Origin: Mesorhizobium loti | GTDB lineage: Bacteria > Pseudomonadota > Alphaproteobacteria > Rhizobiales > Rhizobiaceae | Length of the DNA stretch: 64,000 nt | Reading direction: 5' to 3' | NCBI RefSeq assembly: GCF_002858745.1 | Contig: NZ_PJRO01000012.1 | Coordinates: 62,001 to 126,000, forward strand | Shown: one piece after another, positions 1 through 9,274 of the stretch | Numbering within the stretch: the first letter of the stretch is position 1 | Layout: each line of letters begins with the position of its first letter | Notes under the pieces: generated by a model | Told to the model about the DNA's origin: nothing | Seen by the model: only the letters and a program-made list of their open reading frames with translations | Database searches by the model: none | Translations under genes and position numbers: made by a program

Positions 1-1
1 C

Positions 2-1027
2 TCTGCCATGTCCAACGCGATGCGCTATTCGCAATCGCGCATGCAGGTCGAACTCATAAAGCGCCAGAAGGAAATGGACACGCTGCGTGTCGCCGATCTC
101 GGTCTGGCACTCGGCGCACGCACGTCACAATCGGTCACCTTTGCACGCGACCTGGAACGGTTGAACACCATCGTCGATTCCAACAAGCTGATCTCGTCGC
201 GGCTCTCGACCACGCAGGACGCGCTGAGCAAGCTCGGCGATGCCGCGCAGAAGCTCCTGACCGCCGTGACCACCGCCGTCGGCAGTGATCCGGGCTCGAA
301 CGTCACGCGCGATGCCGGCAAGGCCGCATTGCAGTCGATGACCTCGATCCTCAACTCGAGCATCAACGGCGAGTACCTGTTTGCCGGTACCAATACCGAT
401 GTAAAGCCTATCAACGACTTTACCGCTGCCGGATCACCGGCCAAGGCTGCCTTCGACGCGGCCTTCTTAGCGCGTTTCGGCTTCCCTTCGACCGATCCTG
501 CGGCGGCCGGCCTCACGGCTGCACAGATCGACAATTTCATCACCACCGACGTGACGCCCCAGTTTTTCGGACCCAACTGGAAGGCCAACTGGTCGAATGC
601 CACTGATCAGCAGATCGTCAGCCGCATTTCGCTCAATGAAACGACAGAGTCCTCCGTCAGCGCCAACACCGACGGCGTCAAGAAACTTGCTATGGCCGCC
701 ACTATCGTGACGGCACTGTTCTCAGGCAATCTCAGTGCCGACGCCAAGAAGGCGGTTGCGCAGAGAGCATTAACGCTGACAGGCGAAGCCGTCGGAAGCA
801 TCGCGCAGACACAATCGCAAGCTGGTATCATCGAGCAGCGGGTGAGCGATGCGAGCGACCGCATGAAGGCCCAGATCAACCTGTTCGAAAAGCACGTGCT
901 CGACCTCGAAGGTGTCGATCCCTATGAGGCCGCCAATCGCGTCAATGATCTGATGTCGCATATCCAGACTTCGTTTGCGCTCACCGCTCGCATCCAGCAG
1001 CTCAGCCTGATCAACTTCCTGAAGTAA
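2..1027 (+). CDS. flgL: Flagellar hook-associated protein FlgL (HAP3), 5' end outside the window
   Basis: FlgL is the second hook-filament junction protein; it joins the FlgK ring to the flagellin filament outside the cell. The product has flagellin-type N- and C-terminal helical regions (roughly residues 1-140 and 250-339) around a variable middle. An ATG lies at 8, but the frame stays open to the left edge and reads Ser-Ala before MSNAMRYSQSRM. Family members normally carry about 10 more residues before this motif, so I treat the gene as 5'-truncated by the window. flaF follows after 18 bases, which is the usual rhizobial order. Identification is firm; only the start is uncertain. Confidence 0.93.
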   Translation, partial: SAMSNAMRYSQSRMQVELIKRQKEMDTLRVADLGLALGARTSQSVTFARDLERLNTIVDSNKLISSRLSTTQDALSKLGDAAQKLLTAVTTAVGSDPGSNVTRDAGKAALQSMTSILNSSINGEYLFAGTNTDVKPINDFTAAGSPAKAAFDAAFLARFGFPSTDPAAAGLTAAQIDNFITTDVTPQFFGPNWKANWSNATDQQIVSRISLNETTESSVSANTDGVKKLAMAATIVTALFSGNLSADAKKAVAQRALTLTGEAVGSIAQTQSQAGIIEQRVSDASDRMKAQINLFEKHVLDLEGVDPYEAANRVNDLMSHIQTSFALTARIQQLSLINFLK

Positions 1028-1045
1028 CCGGCGATCGGACAAGCG

Positions 1046-1393
1046 ATGTATCAATTTTCCTACGCCGACATCCAGACGGACTCCGTAGCGGACGCCAAGG
1101 ACCGCGAGCGACACCTTCTGACGCGGTCGATCGATCTTCTGATCGATGCCGCGAACGCCGGCAAAGATTCCATGCAGGCGGTGGAAGCCCTGCATTTCAC
1201 CAACCGCGTATGGACGGCGCTGCTTGAGGATCTCTCCTCGAATGAAAACGCCTTGCCGAAGGAACTGCGCGCCAATCTGATTTCGATCGGCATGTGGCTG
1301 CTGCGTGAAACCGAAGATATCCGCCAGGGTCGTTCCAACAATTTCGATGGACTGATTGAAGTGTCGCAGATCATCCGGGACGGTATTCAATGA
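1046..1393 (+). CDS. flaF: Flagellar biosynthesis regulator FlaF
   Basis: FlaF is a small cytoplasmic protein of alphaproteobacteria needed for flagellin production and thought to act with FlbT. The 115-residue product opens with MYQFSYADI and is mostly alpha-helical, with a length normal for the family. Its stop codon overlaps the flbT start by 4 bases (ATGA), so the two are translationally coupled. Sitting between flgL and flbT, it occupies the canonical position in rhizobial flagellar clusters. No own promoter is evident; it is probably read from the flgL transcript. Confidence 0.93.
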   Translation: MYQFSYADIQTDSVADAKDRERHLLTRSIDLLIDAANAGKDSMQAVEALHFTNRVWTALLEDLSSNENALPKELRANLISIGMWLLRETEDIRQGRSNNFDGLIEVSQIIRDGIQ

Positions 1394-1842
1394 CGCCGGT
1401 AAAGAGCACGCTGAAGCTCTCGCTCAAACCCGGTGAGCGCATCTATCTCAACGGCGCTGTCATCCGTGTCGACCGCAAGGTCACGCTGGAACTGTTGAAC
1501 GATGTGCAGTTCCTGCTGGAAGGCCATGTCCTCCAGGCTGAAGACGCCTCGACGCCACTCAGGCAGCTCTATTTCGTGGCGCAGATCATGCTGATCAATC
1601 CGCAAGGCGCGGAGGAAGCACGCGAGATGTTCCGCCACTCGCTGCCGCTGCTGCTGGCCTCCTTCCACAACGAGCGTATCCGCTCGACGCTGAAGGATGT
1701 CGACCGCATGGTCTCGGAAGGCCATGTCTATGAAGCGCTGCGCGCGATCCGCTCGCTCTATCCGCTGGAAAAGCTCGCGCTCGATGCGCACCAGACTGAA
1801 ATCCAGGACGCCCCGCGTCCGCTGGCAATGGGAGCACGCTGA
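1390..1842 (+). CDS. flbT: Flagellin mRNA regulator FlbT
   Basis: FlbT acts post-transcriptionally on flagellin mRNA in Caulobacter and other alphaproteobacteria, linking filament synthesis to basal-body assembly. The 150-residue product has the family's N-terminal pattern LSLKPGERIYLNGAVIRV followed by helical segments. It overlaps flaF by 4 bases and is followed 2 bases later by flgD, so flaF-flbT-flgD form a tight translational unit. Whether it activates or represses in this species cannot be read from the sequence. Confidence 0.94.
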   Translation: MTPVKSTLKLSLKPGERIYLNGAVIRVDRKVTLELLNDVQFLLEGHVLQAEDASTPLRQLYFVAQIMLINPQGAEEAREMFRHSLPLLLASFHNERIRSTLKDVDRMVSEGHVYEALRAIRSLYPLEKLALDAHQTEIQDAPRPLAMGAR

Positions 1843-1844
1843 TC

Positions 1845-2261
1845 ATGGCCGTCGACATGAACGTCAACAACAACGTCGGCAACGGCACGCCGCAGACGCA
1901 GCAGAAGTCGAAGACATCGGTCGACTACCAGTCCTTCCTGAAGCTTTTGATGGCGCAGATGAAGAACCAGGACCCGACCAAGCCGATGGACTCGACCCAG
2001 TACGTCGCGCAGCTCGCCCAGTTCTCGCAGGTCGAGCAGTCGGTGCAGATGAACACCAAGCTGGAATACATCCTGCAGTCTTCGGCATTATCGCAGGCGG
2101 ACTCGCTCATTGGCCGCCAGCTGACCTCCGCCGACGGCAAGACCACCGGTGTCGTCAAGGAAGTGCGGTTGGCCAGCGATGGCCTGATCGCGGTGCTGAA
2201 CGATGGCAAGGAAGTACCGGTGCTGCCCGGCGTCGTCGTCAAGCAGGCCCCGGCAGCCTGA
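1845..2261 (+). CDS. flgD: Flagellar hook-capping (scaffold) protein FlgD
   Basis: FlgD caps the growing hook and is required for polymerisation of FlgE. The product is 138 residues, the short rhizobial form. It has a disordered polar N-terminus and the conserved core DYQSFLKLLMAQMKNQDP at about residues 26-43, followed by STQYVAQLAQFSQVEQS. The longer C-terminal FnIII/tudor-like half of enterobacterial FlgD is mostly missing, as is usual in this order. The start lies 2 bases after flbT. fliQ follows after 10 bases. Confidence 0.93.
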   Translation: MAVDMNVNNNVGNGTPQTQQKSKTSVDYQSFLKLLMAQMKNQDPTKPMDSTQYVAQLAQFSQVEQSVQMNTKLEYILQSSALSQADSLIGRQLTSADGKTTGVVKEVRLASDGLIAVLNDGKEVPVLPGVVVKQAPAA

Positions 2262-2271
2262 GGCACGCGCG

Positions 2272-2538
2272 ATGAATGAGGCCGACGCACTCGATATCGT
2301 CCAGTTCGCGGTCTGGACGGTACTGACGGCATCGGCGCCGGTCGTGCTGGTCGCCATGGTGGTGGGCATCGGCATCGCACTGATCCAGGCCCTGACGCAG
2401 ATCCAGGAAATCACGCTGACCTTCGTGCCGAAGATCGTCGCCATCATGCTCGTGGTGGCGCTGACTGGACCGTTCGTGGGCGGTCAGATCTCGGCCTTTA
2501 CCAACGTCGTCTTCGAGCGCATTCAGCACGGCTTCTGA
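2272..2538 (+). CDS. fliQ: Flagellar export apparatus protein FliQ
   Basis: FliQ is a small integral membrane subunit of the flagellar type III export gate (FliPQR). The 88-residue product has two hydrophobic helices, about residues 15-40 and 52-75, separated by the conserved ALIQALTQIQEITLTFVPK loop. I chose the ATG at 2272; the frame is open further upstream but those residues are unlike FliQ. In related genomes flhA usually follows directly; here two unrelated genes intervene. A palindromic repeat begins 5 bases after the stop. Confidence 0.93.
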   Translation: MNEADALDIVQFAVWTVLTASAPVVLVAMVVGIGIALIQALTQIQEITLTFVPKIVAIMLVVALTGPFVGGQISAFTNVVFERIQHGF

Positions 2539-2543
2539 TTGCT

Positions 2544-2586
2544 TAGAGCGCCGCGCGTCCATTGCGACGCGCAAAGGACGCTCTAA
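2544..2586. repeat. Palindromic repeat, type B hairpin (short copy)
   Basis: A GAGCG...CGCTC-bounded hairpin with the core CGCGTCC-N4-GACGCG. Its first half is nearly identical to the repeat at 61015 and matches the reverse complement of the repeat ending at 27491. The following bases, to about 2610, retain a weak match to the second half of those copies. It lies between fliQ and the MFS gene and may act as a mRNA 3' end structure. There is no T-tract. Confidence 0.75.
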
Positions 2587-2734
2587 AATTATGAATCTAC
2601 GCATTGGCCTTTGGCGGGATTCTATCCCCCGCCTGGACCAGTGCAAATTCCAAAAGCCGTTCGCCTTTTCCGCAGTCTCGTCTAACTTTGTCGGCAAACG
2701 CTGCCAGCGAGAGCAGCGATTCACGAGACGAGCC

Positions 2735-4399
2735 ATGCCTCACGACAACGGTCCCACAATCGAGGACGAGCCGAGTAACCAACGCATTTCCGCGCTGGCG
2801 CCTTTTCAGCATGGCATCTTTCGCGCTGTGTGGAGTGCCAGCCTGGTCTCTAATCTGGGCGGCCTGATCCAGGGCGTTGGCGCCGCCTGGATGATGACGC
2901 AGATCGCCACCTCTCCCTACCAGGTGGCGCTGGTGCAGGCTTCGACGACGTTGCCGATCATGCTGTTCGCGCTGATCGCCGGCGCCATCGCCGACAGCTA
3001 CAATCGCCGCAAGGTTATGCTGATCGCACAGAGCTTCATGCTCGTCGTGTCATTGCTCCTGATGCTTTTCACCCAACTCGACCTGCTCACGCCGTGGCTG
3101 CTTTTGGCCTTCACCTTCCTGATCGACTGCGGCACGGCACTTAACAGCCCCTCCTGGCAGGCTTCCGTCGGCGACATGGTCCCACGCAACAAAGTGCCGG
3201 CAGCGGTGGCGCTGAACTCGATGGGCTTCAACCTGACCCGCAGTGTCGGACCCGCACTGGGCGGCATCATCGTGGCGACGCTTGGCGCCGCTGCCGCTTT
3301 CGCCGCTAACGCTTTCAGCTATGTCGGCCTGATCATCGTCATGGCACGCTGGAAGCCGAACCTGCCGGCATCAAACCTGCCGCGCGAGTCACTGGGAGCT
3401 GCGATGGGCGCCGGGCTGCGCTATGTCGCCATGTCGCCCAACATCGGCAAAGTGCTGGTACGCGGCTTTATCTTTGGCTTCAGTGCGGGCGCCGTGCTTG
3501 CCCTCCTGCCACTGGTGACGCGCGACCTCATCAAGGGTGGCGCGCTCACCTACGGTGTCATGCTGGGCGCCTTCGGCATCGGCGCAGTTATCGGCGCGCT
3601 GACCAGCGCACGGCTGAGACAAGTTCTCCCCAGCGAAACCATGGTCCGCTCGGCCTTTCTTGGCTTCGCGCTTTGCGCGACCGTCGCCGCCGTCGGCCCC
3701 CATGCCTGGCAGGTGGCGCTCGGTCTCCTGGTGGGCGGCGCGTGCTGGGTCACCGCGCTTTCGCATTTCAACATTACCGTGCAGATGTCGACCCCGCGCT
3801 GGGTGGTGGGGCGAGTGCTTTCCATATACCAGATGGCGACCTTCGGCGGCATCGCCTTGGGCAGTTGGATCTGGGGGGTGACCGCCGACAATCACGGCGC
3901 CAGCGTCGCCCTTCTGGCTGCGGCCGTTACAATGCTGGCAGGTGCAGCTATCGGCTTTATCCTGCCGCTGCCGCAGCACATTGCGCCCAATCTCGATCCG
4001 CTCGACCGCTGGCGCGAACCCATGCTGGCACTCGACCTCAAGCCGCGCTCGGGGCCGATCGAGATCACGATCGAATACGTCATCAAGGAAGAGGACGTGT
4101 CCGAGTTCCTGAAGGTGATGACCGATCGGGCGCGCGTGCGCCGGCGCGACGGAGCCCGCAATTGGGTGCTGGCGCGCGATCTCGAACATCCCGAAATCTG
4201 GATGGAAAGTTATCACACGCCAACCTGGCTGGATTACATCCGCCATAACACACGCGCCACACATGCGGATGCGGAAATCACGGAACGCATACGAGCGCTG
4301 CATTCCGGCATCGAACGGCCCAGGGTGCGGCGGATGATCGAGCGTCCGACCAATCCTATCGGCTACTACGGCACGCCGAAGCCGCATGAGGAGCACTGA
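2735..4399 (+). CDS. MFS exporter of the MFS_3 (EntS-like) type with a C-terminal cytoplasmic extension
   Basis: An inner-membrane proton-driven exporter; substrate unknown. The 554-residue product has about 12 membrane helices, with the MFS loop GAIADSYNRRKVM near residue 85. After the last helix comes a hydrophilic domain of about 130 residues (about 425-554) that contains RARVRRRDGARNWVLARDL. This extension recurs in MFS_3 proteins and may be a ferredoxin-like, monooxygenase-type fold. I chose the ATG at 2735; upstream in-frame residues run into the repeat and are not MFS-like. It ends 27 bases from the convergent ClC gene. Both interrupt the flagellar cluster. Confidence 0.85.
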   Translation: MPHDNGPTIEDEPSNQRISALAPFQHGIFRAVWSASLVSNLGGLIQGVGAAWMMTQIATSPYQVALVQASTTLPIMLFALIAGAIADSYNRRKVMLIAQSFMLVVSLLLMLFTQLDLLTPWLLLAFTFLIDCGTALNSPSWQASVGDMVPRNKVPAAVALNSMGFNLTRSVGPALGGIIVATLGAAAAFAANAFSYVGLIIVMARWKPNLPASNLPRESLGAAMGAGLRYVAMSPNIGKVLVRGFIFGFSAGAVLALLPLVTRDLIKGGALTYGVMLGAFGIGAVIGALTSARLRQVLPSETMVRSAFLGFALCATVAAVGPHAWQVALGLLVGGACWVTALSHFNITVQMSTPRWVVGRVLSIYQMATFGGIALGSWIWGVTADNHGASVALLAAAVTMLAGAAIGFILPLPQHIAPNLDPLDRWREPMLALDLKPRSGPIEITIEYVIKEEDVSEFLKVMTDRARVRRRDGARNWVLARDLEHPEIWMESYHTPTWLDYIRHNTRATHADAEITERIRALHSGIERPRVRRMIERPTNPIGYYGTPKPHEEH

Positions 4400-4426
4400 T
4401 CCGATCGCCATGACCGGACCCCTGCG

Positions 4427-6298
4427 TCACCCTTCGCCTGAGAGATCGCGCCGTGCCTTGTCGAGTTCCTCGGCATAGCGGCGCAACAGATGTCCCTCAG
4501 TGAGCAACCCGACCACCTTGCGACTTTCGAAATCCTCGACGACCGCCAGTTCCTCGGCACCGGCGCGATGGAAGGTCTCGGCTGCAGACTGCACATTCAT
4601 CGATGGCACCAGCACGGAATCGCCGAAGCGTGTGAGGGTCAAAACTGTGCTTGCCGGGTCGGGCTGGTCACCATAGGCATCCGAGACGATGATCATGCCA
4701 ATGTAGCGCTGTTCGCCGTCCACAGCGATGACACGCTGTGCCGACCCGAGCGGCACCTGCTGGCGGAATTCAGTGACGGTCGTCATGGCGGCGATGGTGC
4801 GGACATCCTTGCGCATCATCAAGCCGACGGTCAGGCTTCGCATCCAGCCGACGTCCTGCGCCGAACGAATGGTTTCGCCGCGCAGATGAAAGCGCCATGT
4901 CGAGAATGAATAGCCGAAGGTCTCGCGCACCAGGATCGACGTCATGATCGCGGCGGCCAGCACCACACCGGTCAACGTCAGGTCGCCCGTCGATTCCAAC
5001 GCCAGGAAGGCCATTGTCAGCGGCCCACCGATGATGCCGACCGCCATCGAGCTCATACCGACGACGGCAGCGACAGCGGGATCGATGCCTGAAGCCGGTG
5101 CGATCGCCAGCACGATCGCAGCAAAGATCTTGCCCAGGAGTGCGCCAAGCAGCAGCGAGGCGAAGAACAGGCCGCCGCGGAAACCGGAGCCGAGCGAAAT
5201 GACGGAAGCCGCGATCTTGAGCAGGAACACAGTGGCAAGCACGGTGAGCCCGTAGCTCATCGCGAATTCTCTATGCAGCGCGCCGTGACCGCTGGACAGC
5301 ACCTGTGGCGTGACAAGCCCGAGCAGCCCAACGGCGCAACCGCCAAAGAATGGTCTGAGCGAAGAGTCGATCGACAGTCGGCTGAGGCCGCGCTCGACGG
5401 CAGCCACCATATACATGATGGCGACCGAAACGCCGCCGGCGATGAGCCCGAGCGCCAAAAACGGCAGATACTGGCTGGCACTCAGCTTCGGCACGGCGCT
5501 GAGTTCCAGCGGGAACGGTGCCCCGCCCAGCCAGCCTGTCACCAGCGTCGCGCAGATTGCCGCCGTCATCACCGGCGCGACATTGGCAATGGAGTAGATG
5601 CCGATGATCAGCTCGAAGCCATAGAAGGCTCCGGTCAAGGGCGCGTCGAAGGCGGCAGCGATGGCACTGGCAGCGCCAGCGCCGACGAGAATGCGGACAT
5701 CGTTGCGCTTCATGCGGAAGAACCGCGCCAGCCGCGAGCCGAAACCGCCACCAACCTGCGTGTAGCCGGCCTCGAGGCCCACCGATGCGCCGAAGCCGGA
5801 AGACAGCATCGTCTGCCCGGCGATGATGAAGGTATCGGTCAGCGACATGCGCCCGCCATAAAGCGCATTCGCTTCGATCGGGTCGACTGGCGTGCGGAAT
5901 CGGCTTTTGCGCAGCCAGATGATGGACAGTCCGAGCAGCAGCCCCCCGACCGCTGGCATCGCCGCCTGGAGCGGGTGGCTGAGCGAAAACATCGATGACA
6001 GCCGGCCACCCTCCGGCACGTCGAACAGCAACCAGTGCATGCCCTGCACGAAAGCGCTCATCGCCGTCACCGCAAGGCCCGAAAACGCACCGACCACCGC
6101 GGCCAATAGGACGATGATGATGCCGCGCGCTTCCAGCACGGGAACCGAACGGACCAGCAGGGCACGCAGACGACGGGCTTGGACAGGCAAGGAGTGGGTC
6201 GAAGACAACGGACGGCTCGCGAATGTCTCAATGGGCAACGCCCTCGACCGCCTGATACGCCCCGCATGGCGGCATGGCAACCGCGCAGTCCGACGCAT
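4427..6298 (-). CDS. ClC-family chloride channel/antiporter with C-terminal CBS domains
   Basis: A membrane protein for anion transport. It has about ten hydrophobic segments up to residue 450 and then a cytoplasmic CBS pair (about residues 480-610). The usual ClC selectivity motifs are altered. The GREGP position reads VGLEAGYTQ, keeping a glutamate at residue 176, and the GSGIP region reads TPVDPIEA. The GxFxP loop reads GSGFRGGLF. The first 40 residues are Arg-rich and atypical, so the true start may be further in, for example a TTG near residue 21 or 37. It runs against the flagellar genes and diverges from flhA. Confidence 0.85.
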   Translation of the reverse strand: MRRTARLPCRHAGRIRRSRALPIETFASRPLSSTHSLPVQARRLRALLVRSVPVLEARGIIIVLLAAVVGAFSGLAVTAMSAFVQGMHWLLFDVPEGGRLSSMFSLSHPLQAAMPAVGGLLLGLSIIWLRKSRFRTPVDPIEANALYGGRMSLTDTFIIAGQTMLSSGFGASVGLEAGYTQVGGGFGSRLARFFRMKRNDVRILVGAGAASAIAAAFDAPLTGAFYGFELIIGIYSIANVAPVMTAAICATLVTGWLGGAPFPLELSAVPKLSASQYLPFLALGLIAGGVSVAIMYMVAAVERGLSRLSIDSSLRPFFGGCAVGLLGLVTPQVLSSGHGALHREFAMSYGLTVLATVFLLKIAASVISLGSGFRGGLFFASLLLGALLGKIFAAIVLAIAPASGIDPAVAAVVGMSSMAVGIIGGPLTMAFLALESTGDLTLTGVVLAAAIMTSILVRETFGYSFSTWRFHLRGETIRSAQDVGWMRSLTVGLMMRKDVRTIAAMTTVTEFRQQVPLGSAQRVIAVDGEQRYIGMIIVSDAYGDQPDPASTVLTLTRFGDSVLVPSMNVQSAAETFHRAGAEELAVVEDFESRKVVGLLTEGHLLRRYAEELDKARRDLSGEG

Positions 6299-6421
6299 CT
6301 TGTCTGCCTGCGCCGCGAGTTTGACGGTTGCATCTTTCGAGGCTCGCGCAAGCTTGGCCGGTTACTGTGTATGGCCCGGACTGCCGTTTCAGGACCGGGA
6401 AGCATTGCATGCGAGGTGGAT

Positions 6422-8509
6422 ATGGCAATCAGCGAAAGCATTTCGGCAGACGCAATGCCGCGCAACAGCCGCGATATCTTCTTCGCGCTGGGCATCGTCG
6501 TCATCCTGGCGGTGCTGTTTCTGCCTATCCCGGCCTTTCTGATCGACGTCGGTCTCGCCTTTTCGATCGCGCTTTCGGTGCTGATCCTGATGGTAGCCTT
6601 GTGGATTCCGCGGCCGCTCGACTTCTCGTCGTTCCCGACCGTGCTGCTCATCGCCACCATGCTGCGCCTGTCGTTGAACATCGCGACGACCCGCATGATC
6701 CTTTCCCACGGCAATGAGGGCACCCACGCCGCCGGTTACGTGATTTCGGGCTTTTCGAAGCTGGTCATGTCGAGTGACTTCGTCATCGGTCTGATCGTCT
6801 TCCTGATCCTGGTCGTGGTGAATTTCATCGTCATCACCAAGGGCGCTACCCGTATCGCGGAAGTCGGCGCCCGCTTCACGCTCGACGCCATCCCCGGCAA
6901 GCAGATGTCGATAGACGCCGACCTCTCCGCCGGCATGATCGACGAAAAGACCGCACAGCTGCGTCGCCGCGAGCTGGAAGAAGAATCCTCCTTCTTCGGT
7001 TCGATGGATGGTGCTTCGAAATTCGTGCGTGGTGACGCCATCGCCGGCCTGATCATCACGGCCATCAACATCGTCGGCGGCATCGCCATCGGTTATCTGC
7101 GTCACAACATGGGGCTGGGTGAAGCTGCAGATGTCTTCATCAAGCTCTCGGTCGGCGACGGCCTCGTCACCCAGATCCCCGCCCTTATCGTCTCCCTTGC
7201 AGCTGGCCTCCTCGTCTCCAAGGGGGGCACGCGCGGCTCCGCCGAAAAGGCGGTGTTCGGCCAACTTGGCGCCCATCCGCGCGCGCTTTATGTAGCGGCC
7301 GCCCTGCTCGGATTGCTTGCTGTAATGCCCGGCCTGCCGATGTTCCCGTTCGTGACACTGGGGGCGGCCATGGCCGGCATGGGTTACATCATTCCGCTGC
7401 GCCAGAACCGCCGCCTGGCCGAACAGGAAGAGGCGCTCAACCGCGAGGCTGCGGTCAAGGTCGAGGAAGAAAAGAACTCGGTGAAGTCCTCTCTGGCCAC
7501 CGCCGAAATCGAATTGCTGATTGGCAAGCAACTTTCGACCAAACTGCTCACCTCACATCAGGAACTCGCCTTCCGCATGGGCAAGATGCGCAAGAAGTTC
7601 GCCACGCAATACGGCTTCGTCGTGCCGGAAGTGAAACTCACCGACGATTTCGGCATTCCGCCGAAAAGCTACCAGATCAAGATCCACGGCACCGTCGTGG
7701 CGGAGCACCAGATGCGGGTCGGTGAACTGATGGTGCTGCTCGGCACCCGCGAGTTGCCCGATATCCCAGGCGAGGAGGTGCGCGAACCAGCCTTCGGCAT
7801 GCGCGCCTATTCGGTTATGGAAGCTTTCGCCGAGGACCTGAAACGCGAGCAGTACACCTTTGCCGACAACATGTCCGTGCTGCTCACCCATCTCTCCGAA
7901 GTGGTCCGCAACAACCTGCCGCAGTTGCTCTCCTACAAGGACATGAAGACGCTGCTGGACAGCCAGGATCCGGAATATCGCAAGCTTGCCGACGAGGTCT
8001 GTTCCTCGCATATCTCCTATCCTGGCCTGCAGGCGGTACTCAAATTGCTGCTTGCCGAGCGTGTCTCTATCCGCAATCTGCACCTCATCATCGAGGCGAT
8101 CGCCGAGATCGCGCCGCATGTGCGGCGCACGGAACAGATCGTCGAGCACGTACGCATCCGTATGGCGCAGCAGATCTGCGGCGACCTGTCGGAAGGTGGT
8201 GTCCTCAAGGTGCTGCGGCTTGGCAACCGCTGGGACCTCGCCTTCCATCAGAGCCTCAAGCGCGATGGCAAGGGTGAAATACGTGAATTCGATATCGATC
8301 CGCGCCAGCTGGAAGAATTCGGTCAGGAAGCATCCAAGGCGATCCGCCAGCACATGGAGGCTGGCGAGCGCTTCGTGCTCGTCACTGCGCCGGACGCCCG
8401 CCCCTATGTGCGCATGATCATCGAACGGTTGTTCACCACCTTGCCGGTGCTCAGCCATGTCGAGATCGCCAAGGGTGTCGAGATCAGGGTTCTCGGGACC
8501 ATTTCCTGA
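6422..8509 (+). CDS. flhA: Flagellar export apparatus protein FlhA
   Basis: FlhA is the major export-gate component of the flagellar type III system; its cytoplasmic ring binds chaperone-substrate complexes. The 695-residue product has eight N-terminal membrane helices and the FHIPEP signature region (PGKQMSIDADLSAGMIDE, about residues 158-175). A large cytoplasmic domain fills the C-terminal half. I chose the ATG at 6422 because it has a GAGGTG ribosome site a few bases upstream and gives the normal family N-terminus. fliR starts 2 bases after the stop. Confidence 0.96.
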   Translation: MAISESISADAMPRNSRDIFFALGIVVILAVLFLPIPAFLIDVGLAFSIALSVLILMVALWIPRPLDFSSFPTVLLIATMLRLSLNIATTRMILSHGNEGTHAAGYVISGFSKLVMSSDFVIGLIVFLILVVVNFIVITKGATRIAEVGARFTLDAIPGKQMSIDADLSAGMIDEKTAQLRRRELEEESSFFGSMDGASKFVRGDAIAGLIITAINIVGGIAIGYLRHNMGLGEAADVFIKLSVGDGLVTQIPALIVSLAAGLLVSKGGTRGSAEKAVFGQLGAHPRALYVAAALLGLLAVMPGLPMFPFVTLGAAMAGMGYIIPLRQNRRLAEQEEALNREAAVKVEEEKNSVKSSLATAEIELLIGKQLSTKLLTSHQELAFRMGKMRKKFATQYGFVVPEVKLTDDFGIPPKSYQIKIHGTVVAEHQMRVGELMVLLGTRELPDIPGEEVREPAFGMRAYSVMEAFAEDLKREQYTFADNMSVLLTHLSEVVRNNLPQLLSYKDMKTLLDSQDPEYRKLADEVCSSHISYPGLQAVLKLLLAERVSIRNLHLIIEAIAEIAPHVRRTEQIVEHVRIRMAQQICGDLSEGGVLKVLRLGNRWDLAFHQSLKRDGKGEIREFDIDPRQLEEFGQEASKAIRQHMEAGERFVLVTAPDARPYVRMIIERLFTTLPVLSHVEIAKGVEIRVLGTIS

Positions 8510-8511
8510 TC

Positions 8512-9270
8512 ATGGATCTGACAGCTGTCACGCAAGGCTTCGTGCTGGCGGCGTTCCTCGCCTTCTGCCGCGTCGGCGCCTGCTTCATGTTGATGCCGGG
8601 GCTGTCCTCGATCCGCCTGCCGTTGCAGGTTCGCCTGTTCACCGCGGTTGCGGTCACCGTCGGTCTGCTCGCCTTTTTGTGGGACAAGATCTATCCCCAC
8701 GTCGACATGCGGCCTGCCATCTTCGTGCCGATGATCGTTTCAGAACTTCTGGTGGGCGGGCTGATCGGCGCCATGACACGTCTCTATATGGAGGCACTGC
8801 GCTTCATCGGTGCCGGTATCGCCATGCTGATCGGCTATGGTGGTGCAGGCGGGCCGGCAATCGAAGAGCCCGAGCCGCAGGCGGCGGTCGCCGCGCTGAT
8901 CTCTTTTTCAGCGTTGATGCTGCTTTTCGCGCTCAACTTCCACCATGAGGTCATCCGCGCACTGATCACTTCCTACGATGTGGCGCCTGTGAACGTCTTC
9001 TTCAGCGCACAGGCATCACTGGTCGACGTTACCGACACGCTTTCGGAATCGTTCCTGTTGGTGCTCAGGCTGGGCAGTCCTTTCGTCGCCTATGCCATCC
9101 TGATCAACCTGGCGATCGGCTTCGTCAACAAGCTGACACCGCAGATCCCGATCTACTTTATCTCGCTTCCCTTCGTCATCGCGGGCGGCTTGATCCTGTT
9201 CTACTTTGCCATCCCGACGCTGCTGTCGCTGTTCGGCGACGGCTTCATCGAAACCACATTGGCCAGGTGA
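8512..9270 (+). CDS. fliR: Flagellar export apparatus protein FliR
   Basis: FliR is a membrane subunit of the export gate with FliP and FliQ. The 252-residue product has about six hydrophobic segments and ends with the conserved amphipathic region near PIYFISLPFVIAGGLILFY. The length is typical. It begins 2 bases after flhA, indicating coupled translation, and the FliJ-like gene follows 4 bases after its stop. fliP and flhB are not in the window and must lie elsewhere in the cluster. Confidence 0.95.
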   Translation: MDLTAVTQGFVLAAFLAFCRVGACFMLMPGLSSIRLPLQVRLFTAVAVTVGLLAFLWDKIYPHVDMRPAIFVPMIVSELLVGGLIGAMTRLYMEALRFIGAGIAMLIGYGGAGGPAIEEPEPQAAVAALISFSALMLLFALNFHHEVIRALITSYDVAPVNVFFSAQASLVDVTDTLSESFLLVLRLGSPFVAYAILINLAIGFVNKLTPQIPIYFISLPFVIAGGLILFYFAIPTLLSLFGDGFIETTLAR

Positions 9271-9274
9271 GACG

